A DNA stretch of 34,673 nucleotides from Oscillospiraceae bacterium. Lineage in GTDB: Bacteria > Bacillota > Clostridia > Oscillospirales > Oscillospiraceae. Where the stretch lies: positions 1-34,673 of the forward strand of contig JAFSLL010000274.1 in assembly GCA_017448455.1 (NCBI GenBank). Direction: 5' to 3'. Every line of letters begins with the position of its first letter. Position 1 is the stretch's first letter. A program made the translations under genes and the position numbers. Under the pieces are notes generated by a model. It worked only from the letters and a program-made list of their open reading frames with translations. It had not been told where the DNA came from and searched no databases. Positions 8,277 through 16,666 of this stretch are shown here, one piece after another.

Positions 8277-8801
8277 ATGGCTGAAGAGGCAAAGTGGTAC
8301 GTAGTCCATACGTATTCCGGTTATGAAAATGCCGTTGCGGCAGCGGTGATGAAGGCGGCGGAAAACCGCCGGATGACGGATCTGATCAAAGAGGTCAACA
8401 TCCCGCTGGAAACCGTGACGGAGATTACCGAATCCGGTGAGAAAACCGTCGAGAGGAAGGTCTTCCCGGGCTATGTCCTGGTGAAGATGATCCTGACCGA
8501 TGACAGCTGGCATCTGGTGCACAATGTGCGCGGTGCGACCGGCTTTGTCGGGGCGGACGGAAAGGCAATCCCTCTCACCGAAGAAGAGATTCTGGCGCTC
8601 GGCGTGGAGCGCCGCGACATCAAAGTCGCATACGGTCTCGGAGACACCGTTCGGGTCAATGACGGTCCTCTCGCCGGCTTCAACGGCGTGGTGGACGAGC
8701 TTGATGCCGAGAAGAACCGCGTTCGCGTGGTGGTCTCCATGTTCGGCCGTGAGACTCCGGTAGATCTGGAGCTCGACCAGGTCGACGCAATTAATGATTA
8801 A
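8277..8801 (+). CDS. nusG: Transcription termination/antitermination factor NusG
   Basis: NusG binds the RNA polymerase clamp and modulates pausing, Rho action and transcription-translation coupling. The 174-residue protein has the N-terminal NGN domain ([16 protein letters not shown], then [20 protein letters not shown] and VRGATGFVG). After a linker comes the KOW domain ([22 protein letters not shown]) with a normal C-terminal end. The length is standard, and position between secE and rplK is the near-universal bacterial order. Confidence 0.97.
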   Translation: MAEEAKWYVVHTYSGYENAVAAAVMKAAENRRMTDLIKEVNIPLETVTEITESGEKTVERKVFPGYVLVKMILTDDSWHLVHNVRGATGFVGADGKAIPLTEEEILALGVERRDIKVAYGLGDTVRVNDGPLAGFNGVVDELDAEKNRVRVVVSMFGRETPVDLELDQVDAIND

Positions 8802-8818
8802 AGAAAGAGGTGCTTTCT

Positions 8819-9244
8819 ATGGCACAGAAAGTTGTAGGATACGTAAGATTCCAGGTTCCTGCCGGAAAAGCGACTCCGGCTCCCCCCGTCGGCCCGGCTC
8901 TCGGCCAGTACGGTGTCAACATCGGTCAGTTCACCAAGGACTTTAACGAGCGCACCAAGGGCGATATGGGTCTCATGATCCCGGTCGTCATCACCGTGTA
9001 CTCTGACCGCAGCTTTACCTTTATCACCAAGACTCCCCCTGCCGCCCTGCTTATCAAGAAGGCCTGCGGCATCGAGTCCGGCTCCGGTGTTCCCCAGCGG
9101 GACAAGGTTGCCACCATCAGCAAGGAAGATGTCCGCAAGATCGCCGAGCAGAAGATGCCCGACCTCAACTGCACCGACATCGAGTCCGCCATCAGCATGA
9201 TCGCCGGAACCTGCCGTTCCATGGGCGTTGTCGTCGGCGACTGA
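8819..9244 (+). CDS. rplK: 50S ribosomal protein L11
   Basis: L11 forms the GTPase-associated centre with 23S rRNA. At 141 residues the length is exact for the family. It begins [20 protein letters not shown], followed by [35 protein letters not shown] and the C-terminal rRNA-binding domain ending [12 protein letters not shown]. The ATG at 8819 is chosen over an in-frame GTG at 8810, since GAAAGAGG (8803-8810) then sits 8 bases upstream and the family starts MAxKV. Confidence 0.97.
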   Translation: MAQKVVGYVRFQVPAGKATPAPPVGPALGQYGVNIGQFTKDFNERTKGDMGLMIPVVITVYSDRSFTFITKTPPAALLIKKACGIESGSGVPQRDKVATISKEDVRKIAEQKMPDLNCTDIESAISMIAGTCRSMGVVVGD

Positions 9245-9270
9245 CTGACGGACGTTATCGCTTCTCCGTG

Positions 9271-9285
9271 AACGGCGCGGCCGTT
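9271..9285 (+). other. Small hairpin in the rplK-rplA gap
   Basis: The 98-nt gap between rplK and rplA holds a perfect six-pair hairpin, AACGGC (9271-9276) with GCCGTT (9280-9285). The rplA ribosome site AGGAGG (9329-9334) follows. It may be part of a local regulatory leader; no promoter was recognised. Confidence 0.35.
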
Positions 9286-9342
9286 TCGTTGTGGGAGGAT
9301 CGTTTCATCCGCATGTAACCACTTATTAGGAGGAAAACAAAA

Positions 9343-10035
9343 GTGTTCAGAGGTAAAAATTATAAAGAGAGCGCAAAGCTCATTGATAAACAGGCTCTGT
9401 ATGAGCCGAAGGAAGCATTCGACCTGGTTATCTCCGCCAGCAAGGCGAAGTTTGACGAGACTGTCGAGCTCCATGTGAAGCTCGGTGTTGACGGCCGTCA
9501 CGCTGACCAGCAGGTCCGCGGCGCCATCGTTCTTCCGAACGGCACGGGCAAGACTGTTCGGGTTCTCGTGTTCTGCAAGCCCGAGCGCGTAGAAGAGGCT
9601 CTGGCAGCCGGTGCCGACTATGCCGGCGGCATGGACCTCGTCGAGAAGATTCAGAAAGAAAACTGGTTTGAGTTTGATACCGTTGTTGCCAGCCCCGATA
9701 TGATGGGTACTGTTGGCCGTCTCGGTAAGCTCCTCGGACCGAAAGGCCTCATGCCTTCCCCGAAGGCCGGCACCGTGACCCCGAACATTGTTCAGGCTGT
9801 CAAGGAAGCCAAGGCCGGTAAGGTGGAGTACCGTCTGGACAAGACGAACATCATCCACTGCCCCATCGGCAAGGTAAGCTTCGGTTCCGACAAGCTGTTC
9901 GAGAACTATGCTGCCCTGATCGGCGCCATCAACAAGGCCCGTCCCGCTGCAGCGAAAGGCCAGTACATCCGTTCCTGCGTAACGGCCTCCACCATGGGCC
10001 CCGGCGTCAAAATCAACGCCCAGAAGCAGCTGTAA
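9343..10035 (+). CDS. rplA: 50S ribosomal protein L1
   Basis: L1 forms the mobile stalk near the ribosomal E site and, in many bacteria, represses its own operon by binding the mRNA. The 230-residue product has the family segments [45 protein letters not shown] and the signature [26 protein letters not shown]. The GTG start at 9343 has a perfect AGGAGG eight bases upstream. It follows rplK as usual. The genes that usually come next, rplJ and rplL, are absent here and rpmE follows instead. Confidence 0.97.
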   Translation: MFRGKNYKESAKLIDKQALYEPKEAFDLVISASKAKFDETVELHVKLGVDGRHADQQVRGAIVLPNGTGKTVRVLVFCKPERVEEALAAGADYAGGMDLVEKIQKENWFEFDTVVASPDMMGTVGRLGKLLGPKGLMPSPKAGTVTPNIVQAVKEAKAGKVEYRLDKTNIIHCPIGKVSFGSDKLFENYAALIGAINKARPAAAKGQYIRSCVTASTMGPGVKINAQKQL

Positions 10036-10062
10036 GCGGTCTGATCGTACACCACATTTTGC

Positions 10063-10101
10063 GCCCTGTAACTATGCAGGCCAGGCCTGCACAATCAGGG
10101 C
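10063..10101 (+). ncRNA. Structured leader upstream of rpmE (candidate L31 autoregulatory element)
   Basis: A two-tier structure precedes rpmE. The outer pair is GCCCTG (10063-10068) with CAGGGC (10096-10101), and the inner perfect stem is GCAGGCC/GGCCTGC (10076-10082, 10084-10090). No T-run follows, so it is not an intrinsic terminator. The rpmE start is 24 bases downstream. Structured L31 leaders occur in several phyla, but the assignment here is inference from position and shape only. Confidence 0.45.
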
Positions 10102-10125
10102 AGCCTGTAATGAGGAGAAACTGAA

Positions 10126-10326
10126 ATGAAAAAAGGCATTCATCCCAACTATCAGCCGACCACGATTCGCTGCGCCTGCGGCAACGTGATTGAGACCGGT
10201 TCCACCAAGAAGAACATCACGGTTGAAATCTGCTCCAAGTGCCACCCGTTCTACACCGGCAAGCAGAAGCTCGTCGACACCAGCGGCCGCGTGGACAAGT
10301 TCAACAAGAAGTACGGCCTCAAGTAA
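10126..10326 (+). CDS. rpmE: 50S ribosomal protein L31
   Basis: This 66-residue ribosomal protein sits at the intersubunit bridge near 5S rRNA. It starts [20 protein letters not shown] and carries [29 protein letters not shown]. The CxC-like first pair and the CxxC second pair mark the zinc-binding L31 type, matching the zinc-type L33 in the same operon. GAGGAGA (10112-10118) lies seven bases before the ATG. It closes the operon, just ahead of a bidirectional terminator. Confidence 0.97.
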   Translation: MKKGIHPNYQPTTIRCACGNVIETGSTKKNITVEICSKCHPFYTGKQKLVDTSGRVDKFNKKYGLK

Positions 10327-10345
10327 TTCTGATACTGTATATGAA

Positions 10346-10387
10346 AATCCCCTGCTCACCCATTCGGGTAAGCAGGGGAATATTTTT
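10346..10387 (+). terminator. Bidirectional terminator between rpmE and the symporter gene
   Basis: TCCCCTGCT (10348-10356) pairs with AGCAGGGGA (10371-10379), extended by inner ACCC/GGGT. The plus-strand tail is ATATTTTT and the minus-strand tail is TTTTC, so it can serve both converging genes. Confidence 0.85.
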
Positions 10388-10407
10388 GGTCTGTTTTCCG
10401 CCAGGAC

Positions 10408-11607
10408 TCAGTCGTGGGGGAGTTTGCGCACCTTGGGCGCCGCTGCGATGTGGTGCTTCTCGGCATAGCCTGTAAGGATCAGCGTCAGTGCGCCGTCGCC
10501 GGTGACGTTGCACGCAGTGCCGAAGCTGTCCTGCAGTGCGAAGATGGCGAGCATCAGTGCGGTTCCGGCATCGTCAAACATCAAAACACCGGTGATCAGG
10601 CCCAGGGAAGCCATCACCGTGCCGCCCGGAACACCCGGTGCGCCGATGGCGAAGATGCCGAGCAGCAGGCAGAAGAGAATCATGGTGCCGACACTGGGGA
10701 TTTTCCCATAGAGCATTTTGGAGATGGTCATGCAGAAGAAGACTTCCGTCAGAACCGAGCCGCAGAGGTGGATATTGGCAAACAGGGGAATGCCGAAGTC
10801 AACCATATCCCGGCGCAGTACCTTGCTCTTGCGTGCGCCGTCCAGGGCAACAGAGAGTGTCGCGGCGCTGGACATGGTACCCACGGCAGTCAGGTAGGCG
10901 GGGCCGTAGTGCTTCAGCACTTCCCAGGGATTTTTGCGGGAGTAGGCGCCGGCAATCAGGTACAGAACAGCCAGCCAGATGTAATGCCCGGCCATGACAA
11001 TCAGAATGACCTGCACGAAGGCCGGCAGCTGGTGGGTAATCATCCCCTCATAGCTGAGGTTGCAGAAGGTGGCGCAGATGTAGAAGGGGAGCAGGGGGAT
11101 CATCACGCGCTCCACGATTTTCAGGACGATGTTCTGGAACTCCTCCAGAAGATTGCATGTGAGCTCGCTCTTTGTCCATACGGCAGCAAGGCCGATTAGC
11201 AGGGAGAAGGCCAGGGCGCTCATAACGGACATGATCTGCGGAATATTCAGCTGGAAGACCACCGGCGGCAGCTCCCGCAGGCCTTCAATATCCGTTGCGA
11301 TGGACAGGTGCGGGATCAGGGCATATCCGGCGGCGGTGCTCATGAAGGCTGCGCAGATGGAGCTGCAGTAGGCGAGGATGACAGCCAGGCCGAGCATTCT
11401 GGAGGCGTTGTTGCCCATGCGGGTAATGGAGGGGGCAATAAAGCCGATGACGATCAGCGGAACGCAGAATGTGATGAGCTGTCCCATGATGTACTGCAGG
11501 GACACAACGACCTTCATGACCCCTTCTCCGAAAAGACGGCCCAGGATAACACCGAGGGCCAGACCGAGAATCAACCGAAAGGGGAGACTGTTGAATAGTT
11601 TTTTCAT
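10408..11607 (-). CDS. Dicarboxylate/amino acid:cation symporter (DAACS family)
   Basis: This inner-membrane Na+- or H+-coupled importer is of the GltP/DctA/SstT superfamily and probably moves an amino acid or C4-dicarboxylate. The 399-residue protein begins MKKLFNSLPFRLILGLALGV. It shows QLITFCVPLIVIGFIAPS, the serine-rich re-entrant loop GTMSSAATLSVALDG, IGAPGVPGGTVMASLG and the C-terminal cation/substrate motif TACNVTGDGALTLIL. The ATG at 11607 fits the family N-terminus; AAGGAGA lies a rather long 14 bases upstream, and no closer alternative start exists. It is divergent from the aminotransferase, with a near-consensus promoter. The SSAAT variant differs from SSSAATLP of glutamate carriers, so the substrate stays open. 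Confidence 0.9.
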   Translation of the reverse strand: MKKLFNSLPFRLILGLALGVILGRLFGEGVMKVVVSLQYIMGQLITFCVPLIVIGFIAPSITRMGNNASRMLGLAVILAYCSSICAAFMSTAAGYALIPHLSIATDIEGLRELPPVVFQLNIPQIMSVMSALAFSLLIGLAAVWTKSELTCNLLEEFQNIVLKIVERVMIPLLPFYICATFCNLSYEGMITHQLPAFVQVILIVMAGHYIWLAVLYLIAGAYSRKNPWEVLKHYGPAYLTAVGTMSSAATLSVALDGARKSKVLRRDMVDFGIPLFANIHLCGSVLTEVFFCMTISKMLYGKIPSVGTMILFCLLLGIFAIGAPGVPGGTVMASLGLITGVLMFDDAGTALMLAIFALQDSFGTACNVTGDGALTLILTGYAEKHHIAAAPKVRKLPHD

Positions 11608-11679
11608 GACGGATGCTTGTTCTCCTTTAAACAGGGCAGAGCCCTTTATAGTAGATGGATGCCGGTAAACAGCCTGATC

Positions 11680-11708
11680 AGTATACGCAGAAAACGGAGA
11701 ACTGTCAA
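11680..11708 (-). promoter_or_regulatory. Consensus promoter of the symporter gene
   Basis: On the minus strand a perfect TTGACA (11703-11708) is followed by a 17-bp spacer and TATACT (11680-11685). Confidence 0.85.
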
Positions 11709-11731
11709 GGCTGAAGGCCGGATATTTGCTG

Positions 11732-11760
11732 TTGAAATGCAGGTTCTGATCTGCTAGAAT
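11732..11760 (+). promoter_or_regulatory. Promoter of the aminotransferase gene
   Basis: TTGAAA (11732-11737), a 17-bp spacer and TAGAAT (11755-11760) with TGC before it (extended -10). The divergent symporter promoter begins only 24 bp to the left, so a shared regulator could act on both. Confidence 0.7.
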
Positions 11761-11799
11761 AAGCTCGGTAAACAAAGCATGAATACGGAGGGAACAGCC

Positions 11800-12990
11800 A
11801 TGGTAAATCAGACAGCACACCGCCTGGGGACCGCTCCGAACGAGATCCGCCAGGTTTTTGAATATGGCCGGCAGCAGGCAAAACTGCTCGGCGAGGACAA
11901 GGTTTATGACTTCAGCCTTGGAAACCCGTCCATCCCCGCTCCGCATGAACTCAACCAGGCAATCCACAGCATCATCGACACCGAGAGCAGCATTCGCGTT
12001 CACGGTTATACCAGCGGTGCCGGCGGCGATCTGCTGCGGGAAGCGGTTGCCGCGAATCTGACCCGCCGCTTCGGCAAACCCATCCGCCCCCAGAACGTCT
12101 TCATCACCTGCGGCGCCGCACCCGCCCTGCTGGCGGCGATGATTGCCCTGCACACCGATGAGAGCGAGATTATTACCATTGCTCCCTACTTCACCGAATA
12201 CAAACCCTTTACCGAGGTGTCGGGAAACAAGTTTGTCCTGGTTCCGGCGGATATGGAACACTTCCAGGTGAACATCCCCGCGCTGGAGGCCGCCATCAAC
12301 GAGCACACCCAGGCGGTTATCCTCAACTCCCCGAACAACCCCTCCGGCGCCGTCCTGACGGAGGAGACCCTGCGGAAGGTGGCGGAGCTCCTGACGGAGA
12401 AGTCTGCCCTTTACGGCCACCCGATCTACATCCTTGCGGATGAGCCCTACCGCGAGCTGGTCTATGACGGTCGGAAAGTTCCCTTTATCCCCAATATTTA
12501 TAAGGATACCATTGTCTGCTACTCCTGGTCCAAGTCCCTCAGCCTTCCCGGCGAGCGCATCGGCTATGTGATGGTGGCCGACGACGTGACGGATTCGCAG
12601 AACGTTTTCTTCGCCGTGGCCGGCGCCGCCCGGATGTGCGGGCACGTCTGCGCCCCCTCCCTCATGCAGCGGGCAGTGGCCGCCTGCATCGACCGCATGC
12701 CCGACCTGGAGGCCTATGACGTCAACCGCAAACTCCTCTACAACGGGCTCACGGAGATCGGCTACAAATGCGTCAGGCCCGACGGTGCCTTCTATCTCTT
12801 CGTACAGGCTCCGAACGGGGATACCCGGGCCTTTATCGAAAAAGCAACCGCACGAAACCTCCTGGTGGTGGATTCCAAACCCTTCGGCGTAGAGGGGTAT
12901 TTCCGCCTTGGCTACTGCGTCTCGAAAGAGATGATCGAGCGCGCGCTTCCGGTCTTCCGGGAGGTCTACGAGGAGCTCTGCGCCGGCTGA
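11800..12990 (+). CDS. PLP-dependent aminotransferase, class I/II
   Basis: This cytoplasmic fold-type I aminotransferase probably moves the amino group of an amino acid to a 2-oxo acid. The 396-residue protein has the expected order: DFSLGNPSIPAP at the N-terminus, GYTSGAGGDLLREAVA, TCGAAPALLAA (phosphate-side cofactor contacts), LNSPNNPSGAVLTEE, LADEPYRELVYDG (Asp contacting the pyridine nitrogen), SWSKSLSLPGERIGY with the PLP lysine at residue 245, and the late carboxylate-binding arginine in GYFRLGYCV. ATG 11800 is chosen over the in-frame ATG 11779 because GGAGGGA lies seven bases before it. Substrate (aspartate-, alanine- or aromatic-type) is not determinable. It is placed between two amino-acid transport systems. 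Confidence 0.92.
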   Translation: MVNQTAHRLGTAPNEIRQVFEYGRQQAKLLGEDKVYDFSLGNPSIPAPHELNQAIHSIIDTESSIRVHGYTSGAGGDLLREAVAANLTRRFGKPIRPQNVFITCGAAPALLAAMIALHTDESEIITIAPYFTEYKPFTEVSGNKFVLVPADMEHFQVNIPALEAAINEHTQAVILNSPNNPSGAVLTEETLRKVAELLTEKSALYGHPIYILADEPYRELVYDGRKVPFIPNIYKDTIVCYSWSKSLSLPGERIGYVMVADDVTDSQNVFFAVAGAARMCGHVCAPSLMQRAVAACIDRMPDLEAYDVNRKLLYNGLTEIGYKCVRPDGAFYLFVQAPNGDTRAFIEKATARNLLVVDSKPFGVEGYFRLGYCVSKEMIERALPVFREVYEELCAG

Positions 12991-13020
12991 ACCCGGCGAA
13001 TTACACAGTTATTCTGATCC

Positions 13021-13050
13021 TTGCCGCACAGATTTTGTGCGGCAATTTTT
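13021..13050 (+). terminator. Rho-independent terminator after the aminotransferase
   Basis: TTGCCGCACA (13021-13030) pairs with TGTGCGGCAA (13036-13045), followed by TTTTT. Confidence 0.9.
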
Positions 13051-13060
13051 GATATTTTGC

Positions 13061-13088
13061 TTGCTTTATTTCGCTAATGTGTTATTAT
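13061..13088 (+). promoter_or_regulatory. Promoter of the amino-acid ABC transporter operon
   Basis: TTGCTT (13061-13066), a 16-bp spacer and TATTAT (13083-13088) with TGT before it (extended -10). The leader is about 45 nt, too short for a leader-peptide attenuator. Confidence 0.6.
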
Positions 13089-13140
13089 GTTAGAGCATTA
13101 CCGGGATAGACTGTTCCCGTAAGAATTCGGAGGAATCAAT

Positions 13141-14022
13141 ATGAAAAAGATACTTGCACTTGCTATGGCGCTCTGTATGCTTTTTGCGCTCTGTGCCTGC
13201 GGCCAGTCCGCAGCGCCTGCCGCTACTGAAGCGACTGCAGCCCCCGCAGAGGAAGCGGCCCCTGCCGAAGAGGCAGCACCGGCGGAAGAAGCGGCTTCAT
13301 CCGGCAGAACCTTTATTATGGGCATTGACCCGGAGTATCCCCCTTTCAGCTATCTGGGGGATGACGGCAACTACACCGGCTTTGACGTGGAAATCTGCCA
13401 GGCGGTCTGCGATTATCTCGGCTGGGAGCTTGAGATCTTCGGCGTGAACTGGGATGAGAAGCTGGTTCAGCTTGACTCCATGGAATGTGACTGCGTCTGG
13501 TCCGGCATGACCATCCTCGACAGCATGAAGGAATCCGGCTACAACATTTCCGAGCCCTACTATGACAACACCCAGGTGCTGGTTGTGAAGGCGGACAGCG
13601 GTTTTGCCTCTTCCGCGGACCTGACGGGCAAGGTTGTGGCGGTGCAGCTCGGCACCTCCGGTGAGGCCCTGCTCGGGGAAGATGGCGACCTTGCCGATCT
13701 CGCGGCGACCTTCGAGAGTGTCCTCACCTGCGACAGCTTCCTGAAGTGCTTCACTGAGCTCGAAGGCAACGCGGTGGACGCGGTCTTTGTCGATCTGCCT
13801 GTCGCGGCGAGCTATGTTGCCAGCCACGAAGGCCTTGCTGTGATTGATGAGAACCTCGGTGCCGAGCAGTACGGCATCGCCTTCCGCGCGGGTGACGCAG
13901 AGCTCTGTGCGCAGGTTGACGCGGCGGTGCAGGAGCTGGTTGCCAACGGCACGTATGCCGAGATCGCTTCCAAGCCGGAGTACGCGGAGATCGTCAACAA
14001 CCTGCTCTTCCTGAACGGCTGA
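13141..14022 (+). CDS. Amino-acid ABC transporter substrate-binding lipoprotein
   Basis: This extracytoplasmic receptor delivers an amino acid to the permease downstream. The 293-residue precursor has a lipoprotein signal with lipobox LCAC (lipidated Cys20). A low-complexity linker with three PAEEAA units follows (about residues 30-52). The SBP family 3 fold starts FIMGIDPEYPPFSYLGDDGNYTGFDVEIC and contains VQLDSMECDCVWSGMTI, SEPYYDN, GKVVAVQLGTSGEALL and a closing GIAFRAGD. GGAGGAATCA precedes the ATG. The PPF and GFDVEI motifs are typical of polar amino-acid receptors such as those for cystine, glutamine or histidine; the ligand is not readable. A stem-loop separates it from the permease gene. 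Confidence 0.93.
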   Translation: MKKILALAMALCMLFALCACGQSAAPAATEATAAPAEEAAPAEEAAPAEEAASSGRTFIMGIDPEYPPFSYLGDDGNYTGFDVEICQAVCDYLGWELEIFGVNWDEKLVQLDSMECDCVWSGMTILDSMKESGYNISEPYYDNTQVLVVKADSGFASSADLTGKVVAVQLGTSGEALLGEDGDLADLAATFESVLTCDSFLKCFTELEGNAVDAVFVDLPVAASYVASHEGLAVIDENLGAEQYGIAFRAGDAELCAQVDAAVQELVANGTYAEIASKPEYAEIVNNLLFLNG

Positions 14023-14047
14023 TCCTTTCCTGACAACACCATAACTC

Positions 14048-14092
14048 ACAGAAGCCCGAAAACGCCTCCGCTCTGCGTTTTCGGACTTCTGT
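14048..14092 (+). other. Long intercistronic stem-loop after the binding-protein gene
   Basis: ACAGAAG (14048-14054) plus CCGAAAACGC (14056-14065) pair with GCGTTTTCGG (14075-14084) plus CTTCTGT (14086-14092), 17 pairs with one mismatch. No U-run follows (CTGATTCATG), so it probably caps and stabilises the binding-protein mRNA or gives partial termination. Confidence 0.7.
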
Positions 14093-14127
14093 CTGATTCA
14101 TGATCCTGAAAAACCGGGGGTTCCGCC

Positions 14128-14775
14128 ATGTCCTTAATGACCATGATTATCAAGATGAGCGAAGGCCTGGGTAAGACCTGTGCCATCTTTTTCCTGACCC
14201 TGCTCTTCTCTCTGCCGCTGGGCATGATTGTCGCCCTGCTGCGCATGAGCAAGTTCAAGCCCGTTGCGGCAGTCACGCGCTTCTGCATTACCGTGCTGCG
14301 CGGCACGCCGCTGATGCTGCAGCTGCTCGCGGTCACATACGGCCCTTACTACCTCTTCGGCACCAATGTTGCCCGCAATAAGCTGATCCCGGTCGTGATT
14401 GCCTTTTCCATCAATTACGCGGCGTACTTTGCCGAGATCTACCGGGGCGGCATCGAGTCGATCCCCATCGGGCAGTATGAGGCGGCCGAGGTACTGGGCT
14501 ATACCAGGGCGCAGACCTTCCTGCGCATCATCCTGCCGCAGGTCATCAAGCGCATCATGCCGAGCATCACGAACGAAGTGGTCACCCTGGTCAAGGATAC
14601 GTCCATGGCCTTTACGGTCTCCTATCAGGAGATGTTCACCATCGGCAAGCAGATCGCCAACTCTCAGACCAGCTTCACACCCTTTGTCGTTGCCGGTGTC
14701 TTCTATTATGTCTTTAACGCGGTTGTCGACTATGTGATGGGCAGGGTCGAAAAGCGCCTGGATTACTATCGCTGA
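14128..14775 (+). CDS. Amino-acid ABC transporter permease (HisMQ/GlnP type)
   Basis: This is the membrane subunit of the polar amino-acid importer encoded here. The 215-residue protein has about five hydrophobic segments. Family motifs are [50 protein letters not shown] and the EAA coupling loop [24 protein letters not shown], which contacts the ATPase. ATG 14128 is 105 bases after the receptor gene. Only one permease gene is present, so the transporter presumably uses a homodimer. Confidence 0.94.
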   Translation: MSLMTMIIKMSEGLGKTCAIFFLTLLFSLPLGMIVALLRMSKFKPVAAVTRFCITVLRGTPLMLQLLAVTYGPYYLFGTNVARNKLIPVVIAFSINYAAYFAEIYRGGIESIPIGQYEAAEVLGYTRAQTFLRIILPQVIKRIMPSITNEVVTLVKDTSMAFTVSYQEMFTIGKQIANSQTSFTPFVVAGVFYYVFNAVVDYVMGRVEKRLDYYR

Positions 14776-14789
14776 GGGAGGGAGAAAGA

Positions 14790-15569
14790 ATGGACAGCAA
14801 GGAGAATATCAGTACGGGCGGCGCGCCCAGCATTCTGGAGATCCGCGCCCTGCAGAAGTCCTTCGGATCCCTTTCCGTTCTGAAGGATATCTCGCTCTCG
14901 GTCGAGCGCGGGAATGTCATCTCCATCATCGGACCTTCCGGCTCGGGAAAATCAACCCTGCTGCGCTGCGCTTCCTTCCTGGAGACAGCGGACGGCGGCG
15001 ATATCCTGTACGACGGGCAGGTTGCCATGCACGACGGCGTCTATGCCTCCAAAGCGGAACTGAAACGCTTTAAAACACTCTTTGGGCTGGTGTTTCAGAA
15101 CTTCAACCTGTTTCCGCACTATTCCGTTCTGAAAAACGTGACCGAGGCGCCGATTCTGCACGGGGAAAACAAAGACGAAGTGCATGAGCGCGCGCTCGGC
15201 ATTCTGAAGAAGATGGGCCTCGAAGGAAAGGAGAGTTCCTATCCCTTCCAGCTTTCCGGCGGACAGCAGCAGCGCGTGGCGATCGCACGGGCGCTTGCGA
15301 TGCGGCCGGAGGTTCTGTACTTCGATGAGCCCACCAGCGCACTGGATCCGGAGCTCACCGGAGAAGTGCTGAAGGTCATCCGTCAGCTGGCGGAGGAGAA
15401 GATGACCATGGTGGTCGTCACGCATGAGATGCCCTTCGCGAAGGCTGTCAGCAACCGGGTCATCTTTATGGACGGCGGCGTCATTGTGGAACAGGGCGAC
15501 CCGCTGGAGGTCTTCGACAACCCGAAGGAGGAGCGTACAAAGCAGTTCCTGCAGGTATTTGAGCGATAA
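14790..15569 (+). CDS. Amino-acid ABC transporter ATP-binding protein
   Basis: This cytoplasmic ATPase powers the importer. The 259-residue protein contains Walker A (GPSGSGKST), the Q-loop ([18 protein letters not shown]), the signature [16 protein letters not shown], Walker B with [11 protein letters not shown], and the switch histidine in [10 protein letters not shown]. Typical of the GlnQ/HisP group is the segment [12 protein letters not shown] near the C-terminus. GGAGGGAGA precedes the ATG, and the gap from the permease is 14 bases. It has a slightly longer N-terminus (about 18 residues) than usual. Confidence 0.95.
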   Translation: MDSKENISTGGAPSILEIRALQKSFGSLSVLKDISLSVERGNVISIIGPSGSGKSTLLRCASFLETADGGDILYDGQVAMHDGVYASKAELKRFKTLFGLVFQNFNLFPHYSVLKNVTEAPILHGENKDEVHERALGILKKMGLEGKESSYPFQLSGGQQQRVAIARALAMRPEVLYFDEPTSALDPELTGEVLKVIRQLAEEKMTMVVVTHEMPFAKAVSNRVIFMDGGVIVEQGDPLEVFDNPKEERTKQFLQVFER

Positions 15570-15617
15570 AATCATAACCGCGTAAACCATCGCACAGAGA
15601 GAAAGGAAATCTTCCGG

Positions 15618-16475
15618 ATGGAGCAGGGGAGAAGCGGAACAATTCGATACAGCATCTTTGATCCGACCGGGAACATCACCGCGCTGGTCGGGGATCCGGT
15701 ACCTGTCCCACAGCAGCCCTCCGTTGCGGCGGAGATTATGCGGCTTCATCCGGCGGTGGAACAGGTCGGTTTTGTGCGCTTTCCGCGGCCGTCGGAAACC
15801 GGGGCACTCCCGGAGCTGCGTATGGCGGGGGGAGAGTTCTGCGGCAACGCCTCCATGTGCGCTGCGGCGCTTTACGCCGCCACCCTGTGGCAGGCAGGAG
15901 AGCGTGAGCCGGAGCTGGTCTCTCTTCGCGTTTCCGGCACTGACAAACCGGTGGAAGTGAACCTGAGCAGGGAAGACGCGGCACGATGGAGTGCCGGTGT
16001 AATGTTCCCGCCGGCATTGTCCGTCGGGAGTATGGAACTGGAGTGGAACGGTCTTCGCGCGTCTCTTCCGCTTATCCGCATGGAGGGCATCACACATCTG
16101 GCCATCGAAACGGGGTCTCCCTTCTTCCCGCTGAAGGATGACCGGGAAGCTGCCGGCCAGGCGGTGAAGACCTGGTGCGGGGCATGCAGGGCGCCGGGTC
16201 TGGGCCTGATGTTTCTGGCGGCGGCTGACGGCGCGTTTCATCTGACGCCGCTGGTCTATATCCCCGGCAGCGACACCCTGTTCTGGGAAAACTCCTGCGC
16301 GAGCGGCAGTGCCGCGGTCGGCATGCTGCTGGCGGAGAGAAGCGGCAGAGCGGTGGACCTGACACTGACGGAACCCGGCGGCACGCTCCGTGTTGCGTGC
16401 GATCCCCTCAGCGGCGAAACCCGGCTTTTCGGGAGAACCGTTTTCCTTGAACAGCACATCCTGCAGAGCAGGTGA
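15618..16475 (+). CDS. DapF-fold cofactor-independent amino-acid racemase/epimerase homologue
   Basis: This 285-residue protein has the two-cysteine architecture of the diaminopimelate epimerase superfamily. The first catalytic cysteine is Cys75 in AGGEFCGNASM and the second is Cys227 in WENSCASGSAA. These are the thiolate and thiol that swap a C-alpha proton in DapF and in the histidine racemase CntK. Other anchors are FDPTGN near residue 14 and the C-terminal TLTEPGGTLRV. The sequence departs from true DapF (GNGxRC becomes GNASMC), so meso-DAP is unlikely to be the substrate. The gene lies 48 bases after the amino-acid ABC ATPase, so it may racemise an imported or exported amino acid. GGAAA precedes the ATG. 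The fold is secure; the substrate is inferred only as an amino acid. Confidence 0.8.
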   Translation: MEQGRSGTIRYSIFDPTGNITALVGDPVPVPQQPSVAAEIMRLHPAVEQVGFVRFPRPSETGALPELRMAGGEFCGNASMCAAALYAATLWQAGEREPELVSLRVSGTDKPVEVNLSREDAARWSAGVMFPPALSVGSMELEWNGLRASLPLIRMEGITHLAIETGSPFFPLKDDREAAGQAVKTWCGACRAPGLGLMFLAAADGAFHLTPLVYIPGSDTLFWENSCASGSAAVGMLLAERSGRAVDLTLTEPGGTLRVACDPLSGETRLFGRTVFLEQHILQSR

Positions 16476-16510
16476 TCCCATGATCGGATCTCAGCTCTGC
16501 AGATTTTTTT
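16461..16510 (+). terminator. Terminator overlapping the end of the racemase gene
   Basis: CTGCAGAGC (16461-16469) pairs with GCTCTGCAG (16494-16502); an inner GATCC/GGATC pair (16474-16478, 16486-16490) closes a small loop, and T7 follows. The 5' arm lies inside the last codons of the gene. Confidence 0.9.
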
Positions 16511-16543
16511 GTTCGGAAACCAAAGCCCGGGAAACAATTATGA

Positions 16544-16622
16544 TCGAATTTCACAAAATTTTCTCAAACTGTCGAATTTCTACATATTACTACTTGCATA
16601 GATGTTAAATCTTTGTTAAAAT
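16544..16622 (+). promoter_or_regulatory. Promoter of the GH3 gene with an upstream 9-bp direct repeat
   Basis: TTGCAT (16594-16599), a 17-bp spacer and TAAAAT (16617-16622) with TGT before it. Upstream, TCGAATTTC occurs twice (16544-16552, 16572-16580), 28 bases apart, a possible activator site. Confidence 0.55.
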
Positions 16623-16666
16623 GGCTCACACTCTTCCGCGAATTCAAAATACAGGGAGGAAAATCT

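Noticed and set aside
10408-12645. N-terminal extension of the symporter frame across the divergent promoters into the aminotransferase
   Set aside because: The extension is antisense to the aminotransferase, has no family similarity and would cover two good promoters; the symporter starts at 11607.
13237-13310. PAEEAA coding repeats as a possible CRISPR or minisatellite
   Set aside because: The repeats are in frame within a lipoprotein linker, contiguous and degenerate in DNA; there are no spacers.
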